A stretch of DNA of 64,000 nucleotides, taken from positions 39,247 through 103,246 of the forward strand of contig AZLU01000147.1 in assembly GCA_002224055.1 (NCBI GenBank), written 5' to 3'. The notes beneath the pieces were generated by a model that did no database searches, was not told where the DNA came from, and saw only the letters and a program-made list of their open reading frames with translations. Of this stretch, positions 1 through 13,619 are shown piece by piece. This DNA is from Pezizomycotina sp. ARF18 (lineage: Eukaryota > Ascomycota). Every line of letters starts with the position of its first letter. Within the stretch, counting starts at the first letter, position 1. The translations under genes and the position numbers were made by a program.

Positions 1-233
1 TATTTTTCGCGCAACATCTACACGCACAGCGGTATCGTTCGCCTTCATCCTCGCCCTTCAATTTCTCTTCAATTCGAATACTCTACCGCTCCTCAGCAAA
101 TCTCGGCGAACGGTAAACGATTCACGAAACCTCTACTCGCCCTATCCCCGCTGTCGTTGGAAGGGTGTTCGTCATTAGGACCATCGATTGTGTCCTTTTC
201 TTTTGGAAGAGGACGAGGAAAATAAGCTGAGGG

Positions 234-3123
234 ATGGATGTCGATGTTGATATGACTGGTGTCTCGGCACCACCTTTGGCAACTGTCAGGGTGCAATCCC
301 AGGTTAGTAGTATATACCCAGTCCCATGGGAATGGAAGTGTATCTTTCTCTTTCTCGCTCTCTCTCTCTCTCTTCTCTCTCTCTTTTTTTTTTTTTTTTT
401 TAAGAGCCCCATCTCTCGCGTCTTCATCCCTTGTCACGCACTTTATTCTCGTCACCGCGCCGAGGTCTTTATCTCCATGAACCATTCTTAAATCCCTCTC
501 TCTTTTTTTCAGTTTTTTTATATCTCTTCAATGTTTCTCACCCTATGGATCTTACACGTCCTGCCTTCCTTTCCAAGTGCGTTGCTTCATGTCAGTTTTT
601 TTCCGTGCGTCTGCTTTTGGAGTAATCGGATTCTATGGCAATCTTTCATTCCTTCGCTCTGCTCGTCTTTAAGATTAACTTTGTGGGTCTTTAATCTTTC
701 AAGCGGTCAATGGACATCTCCGAATCCGATAATTCAGCAATACAACTACAACCAGGCGCCGCTACTGATAACAGGGTAAATATATCTCCATTAGCGACCC
801 CGATCCAACAACGCGCCATCGAAGCCCGTAGCCGCCGCGACTGAACCCACCAACATTTCTCGGAGCCTTCTGATGCAGTTGGTTCCGTCAACTCATCGTC
901 CACTTTGCAATGCAGACTTATCACGTCAGTCTCCGGAGTCGTCCACCACAACCACTATCGTGACTATCGGGAAAAGAAAGAGAACAGTAGCATATCACAG
1001 AATGGCGACTCACCGCCGTCCACCGATTCTCTGACGCCAGAGATGTCGCGTCGGAAACTGCTCGGCGAAAAAATTGGGCGATTTCTTAGGCTCTATCTTA
1101 CCTCTCTTAACCAAGTGTGTTCTCCCCTTTGATTTTTTCCCGAGTAGCGCGCAAATGCCTATTTGTACACGACAATATTATCGATGGCACTACATCCTTT
1201 TTAGTTGCCGTCCTTCCTTTTTACAATTATGTCAGGAGTTGTTCGCGGCGTCTGCGCGCATTTTAAATCAGCTTCTAAACGATTATCTATCTATTCTAGA
1301 CTCGATCCAACCCCATCCGTTCTGAAACAAGTTTCTGCCCGCCTCGACGACGCAACCTCGAAGCGTGCCAGGTCCTTCGATGACGGCGACTTCCCCAAAA
1401 CTCTACAGCAACGGTTAACCGCCTGCTTCTATTCCGACCTGTTGGAGATATCAAGGGATCTCGAATCCGCGACAGTCATGGCGACAAGAGAGCTACCCAA
1501 AATCGAAGAATCTAAGCCTTCCCAGGCAGGCGGTCCTGGCTCGCGCACCATACCGACACTTTCCTATCCTTAATTTCAAGCAAACCGCGACCGAGATTCT
1601 TCAGAGGAAGTTATCTCAGAATCCCGAGCTAGGACCACGGAGGCCGGATAAGAAACAGGATTCCGACAAGGATAATCAGGTCTCGGAGGCGAAAAGTGGA
1701 GAAAAAGTTGCTCTGGTTATGGTTGCTGGGAGTCAAGTTCTTTATAGTTCCCTTCAGCAAAATCAGGGTGCCGACTCTGGACAGTCATCTGTCCCTCTCC
1801 ACGAGCTCAGGCTTCCCGATACGGTTCACCCAACAAAGTTTTCCTTCCAATTCTGGCAACAAGCCGTCCGCCAAGGTGCAACCATAGGAGAATCGTTTCC
1901 GTCGCCGCAACTCCCTCGACTAACAGTCTACGTCCCGGACCCTCCCTTCGACCCGACATCGCACAATCGCAAACCCCGCTCAAAGGATGGTATCGCTCGT
2001 AAGGCCGACTATCAGATGACGACCCCAACTTGGCTATACTATGGTCCCTACACTTCTTTCGCCCAACCTCCGACACTAGCAACTCTATTGTTTCTGAAAA
2101 GGACAAGACGTCTCTTTGGTGGAGACACGAGGGGAAGAAGTTGCTGGAGAAACTAATAAGCTTCAATGAAGACAATGAGCATGGCGACAAAATGGAAACC
2201 GTCTCCGAACCAGCCGCAGCTACCGATACATCTACAAAAGTCGACGATGAGGCAGAGGTATTCAGGAAAGCTATAGAAGCTTACGATGAAAACGCGCAGC
2301 TAAATCTAGATCCGCAACTACAAAACGTGAACGAGCTCTCGGAGGAGGAACGGAACTCCAGAGTCCTTCAAGAAATCAGTGATCTTCTCCTCCAGCTGCG
2401 GACCAAACAGCAGAACAGATTGAAAGTAGCCTACCACACAAACCTGGTGAAGAGGAATCTAAACTGCACGGTTCTGTACTAGAACGCCTAGCAGAGCTTA
2501 TCGGACTGTTGCCTCCGCACGTCACCGCCCGCATAGACGGTGAGCTTGACGAGGACCTCGCCGTAATCCACAAAGTTGGTGGTCGAACAGCCGATGTACA
2601 AGGGCCTTATCCCAACCAAGTCCGAGAGCAGTGGCCATTCGCAGCAGGCAGCGCCGCAGCCGTCCCACCAAAAGTCTTACCCAAATGTTGGAATGTTATG
2701 CAAACACCTACACCCGCCAATCATCGGTCAGCTTCGAATCCTTACCAGCAGCAAGCCGCAAGTTCGGCTTACCGCCAGCCGCATTCCCCTACCCTTATAA
2801 TATGAAGGCAGGGCAGGCGACTCAGGCGACTCAGGCGATGCCCCGCCAGCCACAGACCCCTACGGCTTATGCGGCTGGCGCTCCCAATTATGGGCAAGTC
2901 CGTAGTCCGATGCCCGCTCAGGCTCAGTCCCAGCAACAAGCTCAACAGCAGGCTATGCAGCAGTTCGCTATCCAAAACAGTCCGTACGGTATGATGCCTG
3001 GCATGACGGGGAAGCCGAGGATGGTAGTCGGTAGTCCAGCGATGGGTATGCCGTCAACGGACCTTCATCTGCACAGTATCAACAGCAGCAGCTAGCCATC
3101 CAGCAAGCAAAACAGTTCAAGAT

Positions 3124-3156
<33 letters not shown>

Positions 3157-3996
3157 ACCACAGCAGCAGCAGCGCAACAGCAGCAGCCGCAACAGCAGCC
3201 GCAGCCAGGATTCAAAATGTCCCCTTCTCCCCAGATCCATGGTCAAACAATGTCCCCATCTCCGCAACTGCAGTATCAAATTATGCAACAGCGAGCTTCT
3301 CATACACAATCTCCACAGCTTCAACAACAACAATCTCCGCAGTTGCAACAGCAGCAGCCGCAACAAAAGTCCCCTTTTCCGCAGCAGCAACAGCAGCATC
3401 AGCATCAACAATACAACACAAAGCAGTTTGAACAATACGCGGCTGCCCAATCACAGGCGGAAAAGACGATCAAGGCCCAGCAAGCCCATGCACAACAACA
3501 GGCACAACAGCAACAGGCCTTGCAGCAAGTCCAAGCCCTGCAGGCGCAGCAAGCTCAGGTTCTCCAGCAAGCGCAACAAGCGCAGGCTCTTCAGCAGGCG
3601 CACGCCTTCCAACAGCAGCTGCTTAAGCAGCAGCAGCAAATGTCTCAAGGCCAAGTCCAACCTCAAATGTTCCAGCAGCTCGCAGGAATGCCTGGTGGAA
3701 TGCAAATGCTTTACGGTCAGATGCCGCAAGTACCGCAAGCAGCACAAATGCTCATGTCGCCGCAGAAGCAATCACGGCCACCTAGCATCCCGCAGGGCAT
3801 CGTTCCCGGTTATCAGGCCCATGGCCGGAACTTTGGGATGCCAACTCAACAATCGGGACAATCGGCAGGCGGCGTTCCTTCACCAATATGGGTGTCAACG
3901 GGACTCCAAGGTGATGACTATTGGATATCTTCTTCCACGGTTCATACAAAAAAAAATTCTTTTCTAAAAAAAAAAAAAAAAAAAAAATCCCTTTAA
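234..3996 (+). CDS. glutamine-rich conserved nuclear-type protein, frame-shifted
   Basis: I do not recognise the family by name. The likely start is the ATG at 234 (acidic MDVDVDMTG), followed by a GT intron from about 304. Conserved-looking blocks follow in changing frames: a helical block near 1230-1480 (ILNQLLNDYLSILDSIQP, then TLQQRLTACFYSDLLEI), a block near 1570-1800 (NFKQTATEILQRKL), an acidic helical block at 2090-2430 (TSLWWRHEGKKLLEKLI; LQEISDLLLQL), and a Q/P/M-rich C-terminal half from about 2500. The last continues through three frames (2509-2805, 2631-3095, 3217-3996) without change of character, which argues for one-base indels and not separate genes. The Q-rich tail resembles transcription or chromatin coactivators, but that is inference. 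The last residues run into a poly-A tract, so the true 3' end is uncertain. Confidence 0.55.
3122..3216 (+). repeat. CAG/CAA trinucleotide repeat coding for poly-Gln
   Basis: Nine uninterrupted CAG codons (3125-3151) are followed by interrupted CAG/CAA/AAC units inside the Q-rich gene. Such tracts vary in length between strains. The adjacent frame change may come from repeat-length error. Confidence 0.85.
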
Positions 3997-3999
3997 GCT

Positions 4000-5805
4000 T
4001 GGGTTAATTTGAATTCGTCCCTTCGATAACCGCAATGACGCCTTTTTTTTCTTCTCTTTTTCTCTTTTCACGTTTTCTTCCGGTTTTATACATCTTTCTT
4101 GTTTCTTCATTTGATAAGCTAATTTTGTGAGACTGCTCCTTTTTCTGCTTGTTATTATTATTTTTTTTTATTTTTATTTTTATTTTATTTTTTTATTTTT
4201 TGCTCATATTGGCCTTCAAGGGGGAGCTATCTGAAGTACCCAGGAGAAACGATGATTCCGAAGCTAAAGGCGAAGAAAAGCGGATCAGGTTCGTATTCTA
4301 ACCTACTATATAATTAGTTGCTTGACGTATAGGCATTAATATTCCTATGCCCCTCTTTTTTTTGAAAAAAAAAAAAAAAAAAAAACTACTTTTATATTTA
4401 CTATCTAAGTACTTAATATTTGGTCATTACAAAATGTCGCTTAAACATACAGTTTATCAATTCTTTGGGGTTTGCTCTCTCTCTCTTTTTCCCTCCCACC
4501 GCCAGTACTCTTCCACCTTATTTGTCTATTCTACCTCCTTTCCATGGCTCCTTGTATATTCGTTTGAGGAATCAGCAGATTGTCATTGTCCTTTTCTTTA
4601 TATTCATATACTGCTGCTACCGGTGTTTGGGTTATTTATTAGCTGATCAAGAAAAAAAATAATATGCCTATAAGAAGATGAAAATATAAAGTATTTACAT
4701 TTCTGAATACATAACCTTTGAAATATAATTATCCCCGATTCTTCAGTCAGTAAGTGACGGAAATCGTGTCCAATCGATTTGAAATATATATATGTTAGTA
4801 TCATTTCTGATTTGATGCACTTTATCTTCTTTCGTAAAAAAAAAAAAAAAAAAAAGGGGGGGGGGGGCTTTCTAAGCCAATATACTCCTTTAACTGCTAG
4901 CCGCGCAAGCTGTTCACAAAGAGCTACTTCCGCGAATTTCTCAACAAGAAAAAAAGAGACGGTATTGCTTACTATACGCAGTTGTTGTATATCAAGGCGA
5001 GAGATATGCTACTAACTCAGTAGCTTTGTGTTAATTGTCAATTGAGAGGTGATGTGGCCGCAAGCAACCTATTAAAAAAGCCTTACGAGTGAGCCAGACA
5101 AATACAAACAGACTACGTATATAGCTATATAAAAGAAAAATTAGGGCAAAACTTCACGAAACTTCGGACACGTAAGCCCTCGTGAACGGGCTTTGGAAGC
5201 TGGTTCGTATTGGATAGGATAATATACGTTCTGGCCTTATTTTTCTATTTTAATATTTATTTTTTTATTTCTGTTTGGTATTCTCTGGCTATATACACTG
5301 TTATAAAGGACCTAGCCAGTAGCCAAACATGATTTAATGTATATACATGTATATATGCATGTAGATTTGTCTCGTAGTCAACCTCTTCTTACCGAGGTTC
5401 TTGGTTCTTGCAGTTGCAAGTGTAGCTACTATATATATTGGAGGATCCAGCCCAGACTTTGTATTAATTATCAAAAGTAGCTGGGGTTTACTCGTTATCG
5501 ATATGACGGGGAAGGAGAAAAGAAAAGGAAGCGAAGCGGGTATCGATAATCGGCTTTTTGGTCGCCTAATGACAGTTGTCGATAGAAGTAGCGATATCTA
5601 TGGCAAAAACAAAACATATGGCGGTTGTGAGATACTATTAAAGATATATATATATACTTGATAAGTATCTTCGAATATGATTCATAAAATCTCTGTATAC
5701 TATCGCAGCTGAGAAGTATTAATAGTCGTCGTCAACCTCTGTGGCACGGCGCTCTTGTCTGCGTCCGCGTCCGCGGTGAGAAAGGAATGGCGGTGCTTTT
5801 GTTCC

Positions 5806-5844
<39 letters not shown>

Positions 5845-7755
5845 TCGGATGAAAAGAAACTGCGGCCGCAAGAGATTTCGACTGAGCACTACCTACCAAG
5901 CATTGCGACCACTGCTTATAAGTTTGAGTCCTTCTCAGAATTTGTCATTTTTATTTTAAATTAGACGGGGGCTTTGGTTTATTTATACATACATATATAT
6001 ATATATATTGACATTTATTATTTTTCGGACGTTTTCGAAATCTCTTCTGAGCACTCGTGATAGCTTTTTGCGATCATAGCACCCAGCAGCAGAAACAAGC
6101 AACCCGCCACCACCACCCAAACTACTACTACTTCAAAGTCACAAGGCCCTTCTGTAATGAAAAAGAAATGGACCGCTAAATTAACTACTCTACTGGTCAT
6201 CCCTTAATCTACGTCAACGTTCTTCATTGCTATTATTTCCCCTGAGAATGCTAGTAACTACTAGCTAAACCCCCCTTCTATTCGGTGTACAGGCTTGCAT
6301 CCAAGATCCTTGTGCGAGTCGCATTCCTGCAGGCAGCCGTCGCTTAGGTAGAGCCCTGCCTTCGCACTCAATACTCCATGCCGGTATTATTCCCCTCACT
6401 ACTACTACCACTATATGCAGCCCATTCGCGGTTCCCAGATAATCGTGATGGTGCAGGTACAGATCTAGTATTTCCAAAAGATCCCCTTCCTTTCGCCTCT
6501 GATGAAGATTTAGGTTATACTACTTGATTCTTTTCCTCCCCAAAGCTGATGCTGGACTAGATATTAAAAAAAAAAAAAAAAGAAAAAAAAAGAAAAAGAA
6601 AAAGAAAAGAAAAAAAGAAAAGAAAAGAAAAAAGAAGGCTCCTGCGAAGACGAAGATGAAAATCGCTTCCCTCGAATCGCGCTCCCCTGCTTACTCTTAT
6701 GTTTTAAAATAGCTGGCAAGGCTTTTCTTCGTGCTTGAATAAGGGGGAAGATGATGGACGATCAATAATGACATATAAATGGAGAGGAACCTTTTTCCCC
6801 CTCTTCAAAAAGAATTACACCGCGGGCTACCTAAAATGAACAGCTTCGGCGAGCTACCAAAAGGTCCGTCCAATAGTAAGTAACTGTCTGGAAGGGGAGC
6901 CGGCCTATGAGCTTGGAGCCGCAATTAGCCAGCAAGCAGCAGCAGCAGCAGCAGCAGCAGCAACCAAAACAAAAGTTAAGTACATGCATGATTGACCGAC
7001 CCGTCACTTGGCTTTCCAGCTGAGGGAGAGAGATCTCCTTTCCTTTCCTTTCCTTTTTCCCTCTTTCTTATTATTATTTTATTTTTATTTTTTTTTTTTT
7101 TTAAAAAAAAAATATCTTTTGCCTTATAATCCTTTCCTTTTTTCTTTTCTTCCTGTGTGCTACCTTGCTTGTACCTCGTCGCTTCCAGTAAGAGGATGAC
7201 TCTCACCCGGCAAGCTTTTTTCCTCCTATAACATCCGCATCGTTTACATCCCTAACAATCAGTAGCTCCTTATTTTGAACCCCTCCCCCTCACCTGACAA
7301 GCGATAAAAATAATAATATATTCCCCTGCGCCTCTCTTTTCTTCTTTCATTCTCTTTTTTTTTTTCCCCTTTTACCTTCTTTTTTTTCAATTCTTTATAC
7401 GATAAGTACTTCTACTACATCCGTGTTGTGATTTTTTTTTTTTTTTTTTTTAAAAAAAAATATATAAGATCCAAGAGTATTCTTTTTGGATCTGTCGTTT
7501 GACAGTTTTCCTTCTCTTTCCCATACATTTCTATTTGCTTGGTTTGCTATAGCGGCATATATGCTTTCGACGGTTTAGTTCTTGGTCCCAAGGATTTTAG
7601 TTCATTATAATATTCATTTTTCTATACCTTTAATACACATATACGTTTCCGTACCATTTCATCTAGACCGATTCTCTACCTTTATATATTCGATTATTAT
7701 ATGTTTTGCGCATACGCAGTAGAGCTTCAAGGTGCCCTTTTCTAAGCCTAAAAAT
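4000..7755. other. gene-free stretch rich in A/T homopolymers
   Basis: I find no supportable coding gene here. The stretch has an A20 run joined directly to G12 (4836-4867), an A34 run (5809-5842), an A/G-rich tract at 6565-6640, a (CAG)9 at about 6936-6962, and two T-run/A-run junctions at 7088-7112 and 7432-7460. Open frames in it translate to low-complexity Lys/Phe-rich peptides and look spurious. The last few hundred bases are probably the promoter and 5' leader of the next gene. Confidence 0.6.
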
Positions 7756-7761
7756 TCCGAG

Positions 7762-9598
7762 ATGGTACGTTTAATCGGTGTCTCTGCAATATTTTCATAA
7801 CGTACTCTTGTTTACGTTCTGGTTGCTTTCATGAGATGTCGTGTTCTTTTTTTTTTTGGTGTGGCGTAATAGCTAATTCATTTCGGTTGTTCGTCTTGTA
7901 TAGTCCTCGAGTTCGGACGGGGACCCTGCAGCTGGAATCTCATAGGCGTTAAAGTGATTGTACCAGGAGATAACCCTACCGTGGAGTATGAATATCCTCC
8001 CTCCATTTCATTTCTTTTTTTCGCCCAAAGAGTAGTTTATCGATTTACAAAAATCGAACTCGTATAATTAGCTAACACGCTCACTCTTCCTGTTACCGAT
8101 AGTATCGTATTTGTCCATGGCCTCGAGGAAACCCGTTCAAAACATGGACTTACAAAGAGAAAGGGAAACCAGATGTTTACTGGCCAAAAGATCTTCTGGC
8201 TCAAGAGATTCCAGAGGCCAGAATCCTGGCGTACGGCTACGATACTAGCGTTACAGCTTTCTTCGATAAAGCCTCGACGAACATGATTCACCACCATGCC
8301 ATGACGATGGTATCGAGGCTGCAGCTGTTCAGGAGTGTAAGTTCGAAAGATCAAAGATCCGAGAACGGTTTAAAAAGAAATATTAGCAATGAGGGAGTTC
8401 CCTTCTTGGTTCAATCATTAATAATGCTTTTTATTTTGCAGAGAAGAATAAATGGCCAAAGTGCTTCCGAGCGACCCATAATTTGGGTCTGTCACAGCCT
8501 GGGAGGGATTTTAGTGAAACGAGTTGAGTTAACGCAGTTTCCCTGCCTCCTCGTGTAATGTTTTAGTGTATACTAACTTGTCGAAACGTTAGGCACTTAT
8601 ATACTCTCAGAGTTGTGGTGTGGGCCACACGAGAAGCTGCGCTCGATCATGGTGTCCACACAGGGCATCGTGTTCCTTGCAACGCCTCACATGGGCTCTA
8701 GCGCAGCAGCTTGGGGTGCTATGGCACACAAATTTATCGGCGCTTTCATGCCCGGCATAGACAAAAATAATACCCTCCTGAAAACCCTAGAGTCGGATTC
8801 AGAAACTCTGCAAAATATCACAGCCCTGTTTGCTGGTATATCGCAGCAGTTCGATATCATTTTCTTCTACGAAGAGCTGAAGACTCACGTTGCAGGCAAG
8901 CAGTTAATGGTACGTTTTGGTCGTTTCAAAAGAGAAAGAAATAGGATTTTTCCCCTTTCTTTTATAAATGGAAGAATAGTGTGTATATACATTATCTTGT
9001 TGGTCACAGTACTGATATATAATTCTATACCAGATCGTTGATCATACTTCTGCAGTGCTCACAGCGTTGCCAAATACGCAGCAGGTTGGGATTCATGCTA
9101 CTCATCAAGGAATATGCAAATACAAAGATGAGAACTCTCCTGGCTACGCCGATGTTGCTGGTATTCTCCGTGAGTACGTGGAGAGGGCAGAAAAATACAC
9201 TCCAGTCCGCTGGAAAGCGGAAAAACAACGATCCGTGCTTGCTACCCATGAAGAGATAGATAAAAGGTGGATCGGGACGGGTTTAGGTGAGTGAGGTTCC
9301 GTCCTATTTGAAGAAAAGAAATTTCCAGAAAACCCTGCCTTCTTTTTTCTTTCCTTTCTTATTTAGCTCATTTCTGACATCGATTGCTCTAACGTTAGAT
9401 CCCTATGTCATCAGAAGTTTAGCGGAATCGTCGAGTAACCCCCAGGGCGGCAGCACGTCTCGCGATCCTTCGCCAGCCCGTTCCAAAAATGCTGGAAGGC
9501 AAATCTGAACGGCAAAGTAGTGCCCCCTATGAAATTGAAGATGTTGATGATTTAGAAGCTGTTCCGGTCTCTGGCCCTTCATCTTCGTGGCGCGCATG
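7762..9598 (+). CDS. SesB-type alpha/beta hydrolase, N-terminal part of an NLR-like protein
   Basis: This is a serine-hydrolase domain of the SesB/DUF676 (lipase-like) kind. Visible motifs are the oxyanion-strand IVFVHGL (about 8106), WPKDLLAQEIPEARILAYGY (about 8180-8238), the nucleophile elbow VCHSLGGILVKR (about 8490) and IVFLATPHMGSSAAAWG (about 8659-8718), followed by a helical C-terminal part (ADVAGILREYVERAEKY). Introns: 7765-7903, 7986-8102, about 8338-8441, about 8522-8592, 8910-9033 and about 9286-9398, all GT-AG. Single-base shifts interrupt the frame near 8130 and 8620. In fungi SesB domains are often fused to NB-ARC or NACHT modules. The next coding region is just such a module, so I treat both as one locus, although two adjacent genes remain possible. 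The ATG at 7762, just before the first intron, is a plausible but unproven start. Confidence 0.75.
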
Positions 9599-9699
9599 AC
9601 ATGTAGCTAGATATTTGCTGTCGAGAAGATGAAAAGAAAATGAAAAGTTTTTGTTGCTTTATTACCCTACAACTTCAAGGCGATTTGGTGTGCTGCATA

Positions 9700-12600
9700 T
9701 GCTCAAGGGGTAGAAGACTTTTGTGATATCTAGACTCTATGCGCCGCACGAGGAGATGGACAGGGACCGGAAGAACTTCTGAGGCTGCTGTACATTGGAA
9801 ATACCCCTTACCATCCTGACTTCATTCGCTGACTTTTCATCCGGTACCCTTCTGCGTAGATGGCCAACTTGTCCCTTCCGACCGCAGCCCGAAGCTGCTT
9901 CTGCCCCATGAGCACGATCCCAAAATGTGTCCCCACCTTCTATGCACCCTTTGTCGTTCTTACACTCAGAATCAATCTCCGGTGAGGCGACATTATATCC
10001 TCACCCGCATGGACACAATCTTGCAGAACAAGGAAATATTAGAACATGGCCATACAAGCCTTCTCCTGTGGGGGCCACTGGTAGCGGAAAGACGCACTTA
10101 ATCAGAGAATACGTTTTCACTAGGCGTGGTAAATTCCCTGGCGGCATCTTCTGGGTCAAGGCTAAAAATAGAGAGGATCGAAATGCCCATTTTCGCAGGA
10201 TCTGCCAGGAGCTCAGGCTCACCAAGGACGACGAGGATGAATCAGAAGGCAACGCAAAGCCTCAGATATTAGCAATCTTCGGAGGCAATGAGTCGAGCAT
10301 GGAGAAGGTAGTGAACTGGCTGAAAGGCGAATCAATTGGCTATTGATCATAGACGGCGCAAACGTTGACACCGAGGACGAGATCGACGATCTCAAGAAGC
10401 TGATACCCGGCGGACTGGCGGGAGCATAATATTCACGAGTCTTAATAAGAATCTGATCAATTATGCAGATTAGGACCTCCAGCATCATTTGAGATCCCGC
10501 AGATGAAACAGGAAGAAGGTGTCCACCTGCTTCTCAGTGAAGCTGGGCTATTGCCAGATCCAACGACTGAGGAGGTCAAAGTGGCCACGAATCTTGTGGA
10601 GTTGATGGAATACCTTCCGTTGGCTATCCACCTCGCCGCAAATTACATAGCCGAGAGTGGCGTATCTATTCACGCGTACTACCGGGAATATAAAGAGCAT
10701 CCGAAAGTCTCAGGTCGCGGCTGGAGTTCAACACTGGGAATGACTATCAAGACTCTGAGGGCGAAACACATAGAAGCTGCCAACCTCCTCAACCTCATCT
10801 CATTCTTTAGTGGCGACATCCCCGTCGAGCTCCTAAATGGGGGCTTGAAGCTTTGCCAAAGAGCATCAAAATTATAGCCAAAGAGGAGGACGGGACCAGA
10901 GATTTCCATCTTACCGTGAAGCATCTCCTATCCTTTTCATTGGTACGGAGGTCGCACGAGAGGGAGACCGATGTTGGCGACAGGAATGGCGGGTTGACAG
11001 ACTTCACGTCCAAACCGTCGTGCAATCGTTCTGCCGACAGCAACTTGGGAACGAACAAGGGAAAATCTGGGCTCAATATGCTGCAACGTGTTCTGCTATG
11101 CTTTCGATCTCGCTGAACGAGTCCGCGGACACGACGGCCGATATTCGTGAAAGACTACGAGACTTTTATCTCTCATGGCTCTTTTCTGTTGGAACGAATA
11201 CGTGCCTTAGGGATGAGCCGAAAGACGTTGAAGGCTAAGCTTAATCGAGCCAGGGAAGTCAAGGAAGCTCAGATTGAAGCGCAAACAAAAGCCGTGGATG
11301 AAGGGAAAGAGATTCCCTTGCCTCGGAGATCAATATTCGGCCGCGCAGATTCTGAATCTCCCATCAACACGAGGACATCAACGTTTGGTTCGACAAGCAG
11401 CACGACTACGACATCTGACGAACACGAGCATACTTCTAACGATGCATCCTCGCTCAAATGGAGCAGCAACCCGGCTGACCATGGTCGCACGGACGACAGC
11501 CTTAGCTCGGAGTACAGCGGCGGTGACAGCAGCAGCAGGGGAGAGTTTAATGGGTCGCAGGCAGGGTGGACAGAGGTACGGAGGAAGCGACCACCGGCGC
11601 GGACATTTTCTACTGGGTCCGGATCGTCAACGGTTATTCAAGGGGCTCATATACAAGGCAACGTTACCCTAGGAGGTCGGGAGCATCTAGATATCCTTCG
11701 AACCAGACACGATCCGACCGCAGACGCAATAGTGGCAATGACCATGCTGGAGGTTTCAGGCAAGATAGATCTCAGTCCATGGGCCAGAGACGCCAATGAG
11801 GAGTTATCCGGGACGCGGCCGAGGAACGACTAGGTACAGCGACAGCCCGCAGCTGTATCCCAACGCACACCACTCCAGGTCCCGGATGAACTCTCGCGAT
11901 AGGCAATCTCCTAGCCGTGTCAACCCATCGTCTGTGGTGGGGCCGAGGGATCCGTCCCCTCGTCACCCACAGCGGGAGCTGGAGTATCAGGCTCCACCCG
12001 GGCCAATATTAGCGACAGGCTGAGTCCCGCCAGGGGGCCCTTATATTCTGACGTTGCGCGAGGTGGTCGTGAAGGCAGGAGATCGGATGGTCATTCGCGG
12101 CATTCATCCCGTGAGTCATCTCGCCGGCGAGTAGGAAGGTCCAATGAGGTCGAAGCGGAGCCGACTTCTCGGGATTCGTCGCGGTCCACGCAATCATGGG
12201 CCACCGTGATGCCGGCAACGGAGATGGTAAGATCATCGTCGCACCCATCATCAGAGCCTCCTAGGGTTGCCAGCGAATGGCCATCTCCTCGCCAAGGCTC
12301 AGGGCGCGGTTCCGGGTCCGGCTCTCGACGCGGTTCCGTTGAATCTACGATGGGGCGCCCCGGCCATAGCACCAGCAGGCACAACTCTCCCATGGATCCG
12401 CAGCGGGTTAGGCCCAATTGGCAGATATCCCCCGCCACCACCTCTAACCCGTGGAGCCAGCCTATACGTCGCATGATATGGTCCGAAACCGTTCTGCACC
12501 CGCAGCTACCTATACTACGGCCAGTGATGTCTACTACGCGGAGCAAAATGCCTCCGTGAGAATGCCATCGCTCCCCCGCTCTTCCCATGGGTGAACTCAC

Positions 12601-13613
12601 CGTTGGTGCTGAGAGTTATGTACCGAGATCATCGGCTACGTACGCGCTTGCACGTGGCAGGTCCCAGTCCAGTTACCAGTTCAGCAAGCCCCCGTTCAAA
12701 TGCCCTTAGTATCCGGGCCACCGGGTTTTTTCATTCCCTTAGCTCAAGCGACCGCTACTCCCACCACCGTATATTACCCCTCGCTCTGCACCGCCTTCGG
12801 TGACGTCTTCTTTTCCTGTTCGCGTAAGTTTTTGAGAAGCCAATTCTCTTCGATCTGACATTCCCCTTGTCCTCTGAACCTAGTAGCATTGCCACTAACC
12901 ACCGTAACGAGCAGTATCAAAATCTGCCTTCGAGGCCAGACAATCTCAACCCAATCTCTAGCCACTACTCTGAAATCCGGAGGAACTCTCGCTCGCCAAT
13001 CCGGGAGCGCCGTGGCTCTCTCCAGGGTCAATAAATGGAACGCGCCGTCGGTGCTGTCCGACCCAAGCGAGGTTCCTCCTTACTGGGACGTCACTACCGC
13101 TCCTATAGCAGCTAGTGAACCTGAACTGGGGAGAAACACCCGGAATCGTCCCCACCGCGCCGGTACCGGTTATCACACAATGGCTGCCGACTGAAACATC
13201 CGATTTTGCCGGCATGGGATCCCAGTTCGAGAGCGACCTGGAGCTGAACGGTCAAATGTCGGCACTTTCAGTGGCCGCTACACTTCCACAAGCAGCACGA
13301 AAGAGCCCTCAGAGGAGCCCAAGTTAGCAAAGACTGACACGGGACTTTCCAACGCTTCGGTCAATGGGTCCCTGTCCAAGGCGCCGGCACTGCCATCGCC
13401 GAAGAAAGCGAAGAGTCCGTCATCGACAGGTTCTCTAAGAATGTCGTGCAGGCGTGGAGGTCAGCCACGGAGCCGAAAAAGAAGATCGTGGAGCCTTCTA
13501 CGCCTGGGACACCAGAGTCGTCGTCGTCAACGAAGCTGGAAGCTGCCGTCAAACGGAATTCTCCAGTCGGATGGATGAAATTCGAGAAGAAAAAACAGCA
13601 GACCGGATCATAA
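9700..13613 (+). CDS. STAND/NB-ARC-like P-loop NTPase with disordered C-terminus, probable continuation of the SesB gene
   Basis: The P-loop reads ATGSGKTHLIREYVF (about 10073-10120) and is preceded by HGHTSLLLWG. Next come a sensor-like segment GGIFWVKAKNREDRNAHFRR, a Walker-B-like WLLIIDGAN (about 10340), and LPLAIHLAANYIAESG (about 10617), which matches the GLPLAI position of NB-ARC proteins. The helical block that follows (10741-11230) resembles the winged-helix/ARC2 region of STAND proteins. From about 11240 to the stop at 13611-13613 the product is Ser/Arg/Pro-rich and probably disordered, ending in a basic KKKQQTGS. I see no clear TPR, ankyrin or WD repeats, which is unusual because most fungal NLRs end in such repeats. 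Frame changes occur about every 300-500 bp. Expected role: allorecognition or innate-immunity-type receptor (inference from architecture). Confidence 0.7.
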
Positions 13614-13619
13614 GTACAC

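Noticed and set aside
6018-6200. Minus-strand 60-codon frame with one hydrophobic helix
   Set aside because: It is short, has no support from splice sites or neighbours, and sits in AT-rich gene-free DNA.
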